A stretch of DNA of 64,000 bases. Source: JANYCG01 sp031428695 (lineage in GTDB: Bacteria; Pseudomonadota; Gammaproteobacteria; Burkholderiales; Burkholderiaceae_C). The stretch spans positions 4,014-68,013 of the forward strand of contig JANOYE010000093.1 in the NCBI GenBank assembly GCA_031428695.1, given 5' to 3'. Positions 60,638 to 64,000 of this stretch are shown one piece after another. The position numbers and the translations under genes were made by a program. Position 1 is the first letter of the stretch. Every line of letters begins with the position of its first letter. The notes under the pieces are model-generated. The model was not told the DNA's origin, did not search any database, and saw only the letters and a program-made list of their open reading frames with translations.

Positions 60638-61810
60638 ATGCAGCGTGATGACCGCCCTCTCGTTCTGCATGTGATGTACCGCTTCGACACCGGCGGGCTG
60701 GAAAACGGCGTGGTGAACCTCATCAACCACATGCCGGCCAACGCCTACCGCCACGCGGTGCTGGCGCTGTCAGAGGTGACCGATTTTTGCCAACGCGTCA
60801 CCCGCTCTGACGTTGAATACATCTCGTTGAACAAGCCCCCCGGCCACGGCATCTGGCAATACGCTCGGCTTTACGACCTCTTTAAAAAGCTGCGCCCCGC
60901 CATCCTGCATACGCGCAATCTCGCGGCATTGGAGGTTCAGGTGCCTGCCTGGGCCGCTGGGGTTCCCGTGCGGGTGCACGGTGAACACGGCCGCGACGTG
61001 GGCGACCTCGACGGCAGCAACGTCGCCATGCAACGGCTGCGGCGGCTCTACAAACCGTTTGTCAATCACTACGTCGCGCTGTCACGCGACTTGGCTGACT
61101 ATTTGACGACCAAGGTGCGAGTGCCTTCCAGCGCCTTGACACAAGCCTACAACGGCGTGGACACCACGCTGTTTGCACCACACCCGCTTGGCGCTCGGCC
61201 GATCGACGGCTGCCCGTTCAATCCGCAAGACCATTGGCTGGTCGGCACAGTCGGCCGCATGCAGACGGCCAAAGACCAAGTCATGCTGGCCAGAGCCTTT
61301 GTGCAAGCGCTCACACAGGCGCCCGAATTGCGGGCGCGCCTGCGCCTGGTGATGGTGGGCGACGGACCACTGCGCTCAGACGTGCAAAGCGTGCTCAATG
61401 CTGCGGGCGTGGCTGATCTGGCCTGGTTGCCGGGTGAACGCGGCGACATTCCTCACGTGATGCGCGGTCTGCATGCGTTTGCCTTGCCGTCGCTGGCGGA
61501 AGGCATCTCCAACACCATCCTGGAAGCCATGGCCTGCGCCCTGCCCGTGGTGGCCACGGCGGTGGGCGGGAATGCGGACTTGGTTGGCCACGGCCAAACG
61601 GGTTTTATTGTCGCCCCCGCAGCGCCGAATGACATGGCGCGGCGTTTGGTGGAACTGGCGACACAGCCCAAGGCGGCAAAAACCATGGGAGAAGCAGGCT
61701 GCGCTCGTGTAAAAGCGAAATTCAGCATGCAAGCCATGGTGGACACCTACCAGAACGTGTACGACGCCGCCCTTCGTCTGCGCTCGCCCGCGCTTGCCAT
61801 CTCGCGATAA
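60638..61810 (+). CDS. XrtA-system glycosyltransferase (TIGR03088-like)
   Basis: 390 residues. A GT-B group 4 transferase: VMYRFDTGGLENGVVNLINH at the start, VRVHGEHGRDV and VGTVGRMQTAKDQVMLARAF, then SLAEGISNTILEAMACALPV with the catalytic Glu region. It is the sugar transferase class associated with EpsH/XrtA clusters. The repeat-containing gap upstream suggests a separate promoter. It ends 25 bases before the amidotransferase. Confidence 0.92.
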   Translation: MQRDDRPLVLHVMYRFDTGGLENGVVNLINHMPANAYRHAVLALSEVTDFCQRVTRSDVEYISLNKPPGHGIWQYARLYDLFKKLRPAILHTRNLAALEVQVPAWAAGVPVRVHGEHGRDVGDLDGSNVAMQRLRRLYKPFVNHYVALSRDLADYLTTKVRVPSSALTQAYNGVDTTLFAPHPLGARPIDGCPFNPQDHWLVGTVGRMQTAKDQVMLARAFVQALTQAPELRARLRLVMVGDGPLRSDVQSVLNAAGVADLAWLPGERGDIPHVMRGLHAFALPSLAEGISNTILEAMACALPVVATAVGGNADLVGHGQTGFIVAPAAPNDMARRLVELATQPKAAKTMGEAGCARVKAKFSMQAMVDTYQNVYDAALRLRSPALAISR

Positions 61811-61835
61811 TCGTTTCAAATACCCCACCAAAATT

Positions 61836-63797
61836 ATGTGCGGAATCACCGGAATATTTGACACGCTCGGCCACAGCGACATCAGCCGTGCCGTACTGCA
61901 GCGCATGAATGATTCGCAGCTGCACCGCGGCCCGGATGAAGGCAGCCTGCACATCGAACCTGGCGTTGGCTTGGGGCATCGCCGCCTGTCGATCATCGAC
62001 ATAGCGACCGGCCAGCAGCCCTTGTTCAACGAAGACGGCTCGGTGGTTGTCATCTTCAACGGCGAGATTTACAACTACCAGCAGCTCATCCCCGAATTGC
62101 AGGCGCTAGGCCACGTCTTTCACACCAAGAGCGACACCGAGTGCATCGTGCACGCCTGGGAGTCTTGGGGGCCCGATTGCGTCAAGCGGTTTCGCGGCAT
62201 GTTCGCCTTCGCTTTGTGGGACCGCAATCAGCAGACGTTTTTCATGGCGCGCGACCGCCTCGGCGTCAAGCCCATGTATTACGCGCTTTTGGACAACGGC
62301 CAACTGCTGTTTGGCTCGGAGCTGAAATCTGTATTGGCACACGGCGGCATGCGCCGCGACATTGATCCCTTGGCGGTGGAAGAATATTTCGCCCTCGGTT
62401 ACGTCGCCGAGCCCCGCACCATCTTCAAACAAGCGCGCAAACTGGGCCCCGGCCACAGTCTGGTGATACGCCGTGGCCAGCCGATTCCCGCGCCGCACGA
62501 ATACTGGGACGTGCGATTCACGCTGGACAACCCCATCACGCTGGAAGACGCGCAGGCCGAGTTGGTGGAGCGCCTCAAGGAGTCGGTCAAGCTGCGCCTG
62601 ATCGCTGAAGTGCCGCTGGGCGCGTTTTTGTCAGGCGGGGTGGACAGCAGCGCCGTCGTCGCCATGATGGCCGGCCTGAACGCCGAAGCGGGCGCGGGGC
62701 CGGTCAACACCTGTTCCATCGCCTTTGATGACCCGGCCTTCAACGAATCCGAATTTGCGCAAAAGGTGGCTGACCGCTACAAAACCAACCACCGCGTTGA
62801 AACCGTGAAGAGCGACGATTTCGACCTCATCGACACCTTGGCGCGCTTGTATGACGAGCCCTATGCCGACAGCTCTGCCATCCCGACCTACCGGGTCTGC
62901 CAATTGGCCCGCAAACACGTCACTGTGGCGTTGTCCGGCGATGGCGGTGATGAGTCGCTGGGCGGCTACCGGCGTTACCGCATGCACCTGATGGAAGAGA
63001 GCATGCGCTCGCGGCTGCCGCATGGCGTGCGCAACACCGTGTTTGGCGCCTTGGGCCGCATCTATCCCAAGGCCGATTGGGCGCCGCGCATGTTCCGCGC
63101 CAAGACCACATTTGAAGGGTTGGCGCGCAATTCTGTGGAAGCCTATTTCCACTCGGTGTCAATTCTGCGCGGGCCCATGCGCGAATCGCTGTTCAGTCCG
63201 AAATTCAAGGCAGAACTCGCTGGTTACGGTGCGCTGGAGGTGTTCAACCACCACGCCGCCAAAGCACAAACCGACGACTCGCTGGCGCTGATCCAGTACC
63301 TTGACCTGAAGACCTACCTGGTCGGCGACATCAATACCAAAGTAGACCGGGCCAGCATGGCGCATTCACTTGAAGTGCGCGAGCCGTTGATGGATCACGA
63401 GTTGGTGCAATGGCTGGCAACGCTGCCCTCAAGCCACAAAATCCGTGGCCAAGAAGGCAAATACATCTTCAAAAAATCCATGGAACCGTATTTGCCCAAT
63501 GAGGTGTTGTACCGGCCCAAAATGGGTTTTTCGGTGCCCTTGGCGCAGTGGTTTCGCGGCCCGCTCAAGCAGCGTGTGCGGGATGCCGTTTTGGGTGAAC
63601 GGCTGGCCAGCACCGGCTGGTTCAACAAGGACTACCTGCGCCAGCTGGTGGATAGCCACCAATCTGGTGCCAGCGATTTCAGCGCCCCGCTGTGGACGTT
63701 GCTGATGTTCGAGGCGTTTCTGCGGCAGGTTGTGGACGAAGAAAACCCTGCTGCAACGGCAACGGCTAAGCCGGAACTTGCCAGCGCCGCGGTATGA
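61836..63797 (+). CDS. XrtA-system asparagine synthase-like amidotransferase
   Basis: 653 residues from the ATG at 61836, which exposes the catalytic Cys2 (MCGITGIFDT) of a class II glutamine amidotransferase. RLSIIDIATGQQP and FNGEIYNYQQL are typical. The synthetase domain has the PP-loop SGGVDSS at 266-272. In PEP-CTERM loci this protein (TIGR03108) is thought to amidate a uronic acid of the polymer, which fits the UDP-uronic acid made by the gene at 59162. A start at 61794 would bury Cys2. Confidence 0.94.
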   Translation: MCGITGIFDTLGHSDISRAVLQRMNDSQLHRGPDEGSLHIEPGVGLGHRRLSIIDIATGQQPLFNEDGSVVVIFNGEIYNYQQLIPELQALGHVFHTKSDTECIVHAWESWGPDCVKRFRGMFAFALWDRNQQTFFMARDRLGVKPMYYALLDNGQLLFGSELKSVLAHGGMRRDIDPLAVEEYFALGYVAEPRTIFKQARKLGPGHSLVIRRGQPIPAPHEYWDVRFTLDNPITLEDAQAELVERLKESVKLRLIAEVPLGAFLSGGVDSSAVVAMMAGLNAEAGAGPVNTCSIAFDDPAFNESEFAQKVADRYKTNHRVETVKSDDFDLIDTLARLYDEPYADSSAIPTYRVCQLARKHVTVALSGDGGDESLGGYRRYRMHLMEESMRSRLPHGVRNTVFGALGRIYPKADWAPRMFRAKTTFEGLARNSVEAYFHSVSILRGPMRESLFSPKFKAELAGYGALEVFNHHAAKAQTDDSLALIQYLDLKTYLVGDINTKVDRASMAHSLEVREPLMDHELVQWLATLPSSHKIRGQEGKYIFKKSMEPYLPNEVLYRPKMGFSVPLAQWFRGPLKQRVRDAVLGERLASTGWFNKDYLRQLVDSHQSGASDFSAPLWTLLMFEAFLRQVVDEENPAATATAKPELASAAV

Positions 63798-64000
63798 GCT
63801 TGCGAATCCTGCACGTTCTGGACCACTCGATTCCGTTGCACAGTGGTTATACCTTTCGAACCTTGTCGATATTGCGGGAACAACGCAAGCTCGGTTGGGA
63901 AACCTTTCACCTGACCAGCCCCAAGCAACTTGGCGCAACCGCAGCCGAGGAAGAGGTTGACGGTTGGCAATTCTTCAGGTCATCTGCCACGGCAAAATCT
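63794..64000 (+). CDS. XrtA-system glycosyltransferase (TIGR04063-like), N-terminal part
   Basis: Only 69 codons are in the window; the gene continues past 64000. It overlaps the amidotransferase stop by 4 bases (ATGA). ILHVLDHSIPLHSGYTFR followed by TLSILREQRKLGWETFHL is the N-terminal domain of a GT-B group 4 transferase, and TIGR04063 proteins sit exactly here in XrtA clusters. Function by position and similarity: another step of polymer assembly. Confidence 0.82.
   Translation, partial: MSLRILHVLDHSIPLHSGYTFRTLSILREQRKLGWETFHLTSPKQLGATAAEEEVDGWQFFRSSATAKS

Noticed and set aside
1..64000. tRNA or rRNA genes, CRISPR arrays and insertion-sequence transposases
   Set aside because: None was recognised: no clover-leaf ends, no regularly spaced repeats with unique spacers and no transposase motifs.

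Overview
The window looks like a chromosomal segment of a betaproteobacterium of the order Burkholderiales, most likely Comamonadaceae or a close relative. The evidence is high-GC coding DNA, a SAH riboswitch in front of ahcY, a LiuR-controlled leucine/isovalerate pathway, a double-length UvrA, and a GC-rich palindromic repeat of a kind I recall as common in that family. No tRNA, rRNA, insertion sequence or CRISPR array was recognised. No gene-free gap exceeds about 300 bases.

Region 1 (1-5.5 kb): the end of a SprT/YgjP-like metallopeptidase gene, a secreted putative zinc metalloprotease, and an MBL-fold hydrolase divergent from liuR. A perfect 26-bp palindrome lies between the last two. liuR overlaps liuA (isovaleryl-CoA dehydrogenase), whose middle domain carries an in-frame GC-rich repeat. 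A mazEF pair and a beta-carbonic anhydrase follow.

Region 2 (5.5-22.6 kb): aceK is broken by three in-frame TAA codons. Next come a thiolase, two further acyl-CoA dehydrogenases, a PAS-GGDEF diguanylate cyclase, a rhodanese, a HAD phosphatase, both methylcrotonyl-CoA carboxylase subunits (separated by an acyl-CoA dehydrogenase, vapBC and a DUF4126 membrane protein), a hydroxypyruvate reductase, HMG-CoA lyase, a YbaK deacylase, a DUF1289 protein and a DsbA-family isomerase. liuR, liuA, liuB, liuD, liuE and the thiolase together supply most of the leucine/isovalerate degradation route to acetyl-CoA.

Region 3 (22.8-43.2 kb): a DUF4212/sodium-solute symporter pair, an MHS-type MFS permease, a 1908-residue tandem UvrA, a cupin with no canonical start at the expected place, prfC followed by a HAD hydrolase, parDE, and a methionine-cycle block (SAH riboswitch-ahcY-tlyA-metF). 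A lone nucleotidyltransferase-fold gene and a DMT exporter follow.

Region 4 (43.3-64 kb): a PEP-CTERM/exosortase A (XrtA) exopolysaccharide locus. A PEP-CTERM substrate gene behind a sigma-54-type promoter is followed by a ThiF-like protein, a nucleotide-sugar epimerase and a low-MW tyrosine phosphatase. The long plus-strand cluster then runs: export lipoprotein, chain-length determinant, tyrosine autokinase, outer-membrane protein, ExeA-like ATPase, WecB, polysaccharide deacetylase, FemAB-like protein, glycosyltransferase, XrtA-EpsI fusion, UDP-sugar dehydrogenase, glycosyltransferase, amidotransferase, and a glycosyltransferase cut by the window end. The polysaccharide genes make and export a polymer while XrtA processes PEP-CTERM proteins at the cell envelope.

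The most unusual signal is a dispersed 42-bp, AT-rich repeat with at least eight copies on both strands. It begins with an imperfect palindrome (GCTAT...ATAGC) and ends in CG(T/A)GACTT. Four copies lie in coding sequence and are translated, or supply a stop codon, in can, liuB, tlyA and a HAD gene. Because 42 is 14 codons, an insertion keeps the frame.
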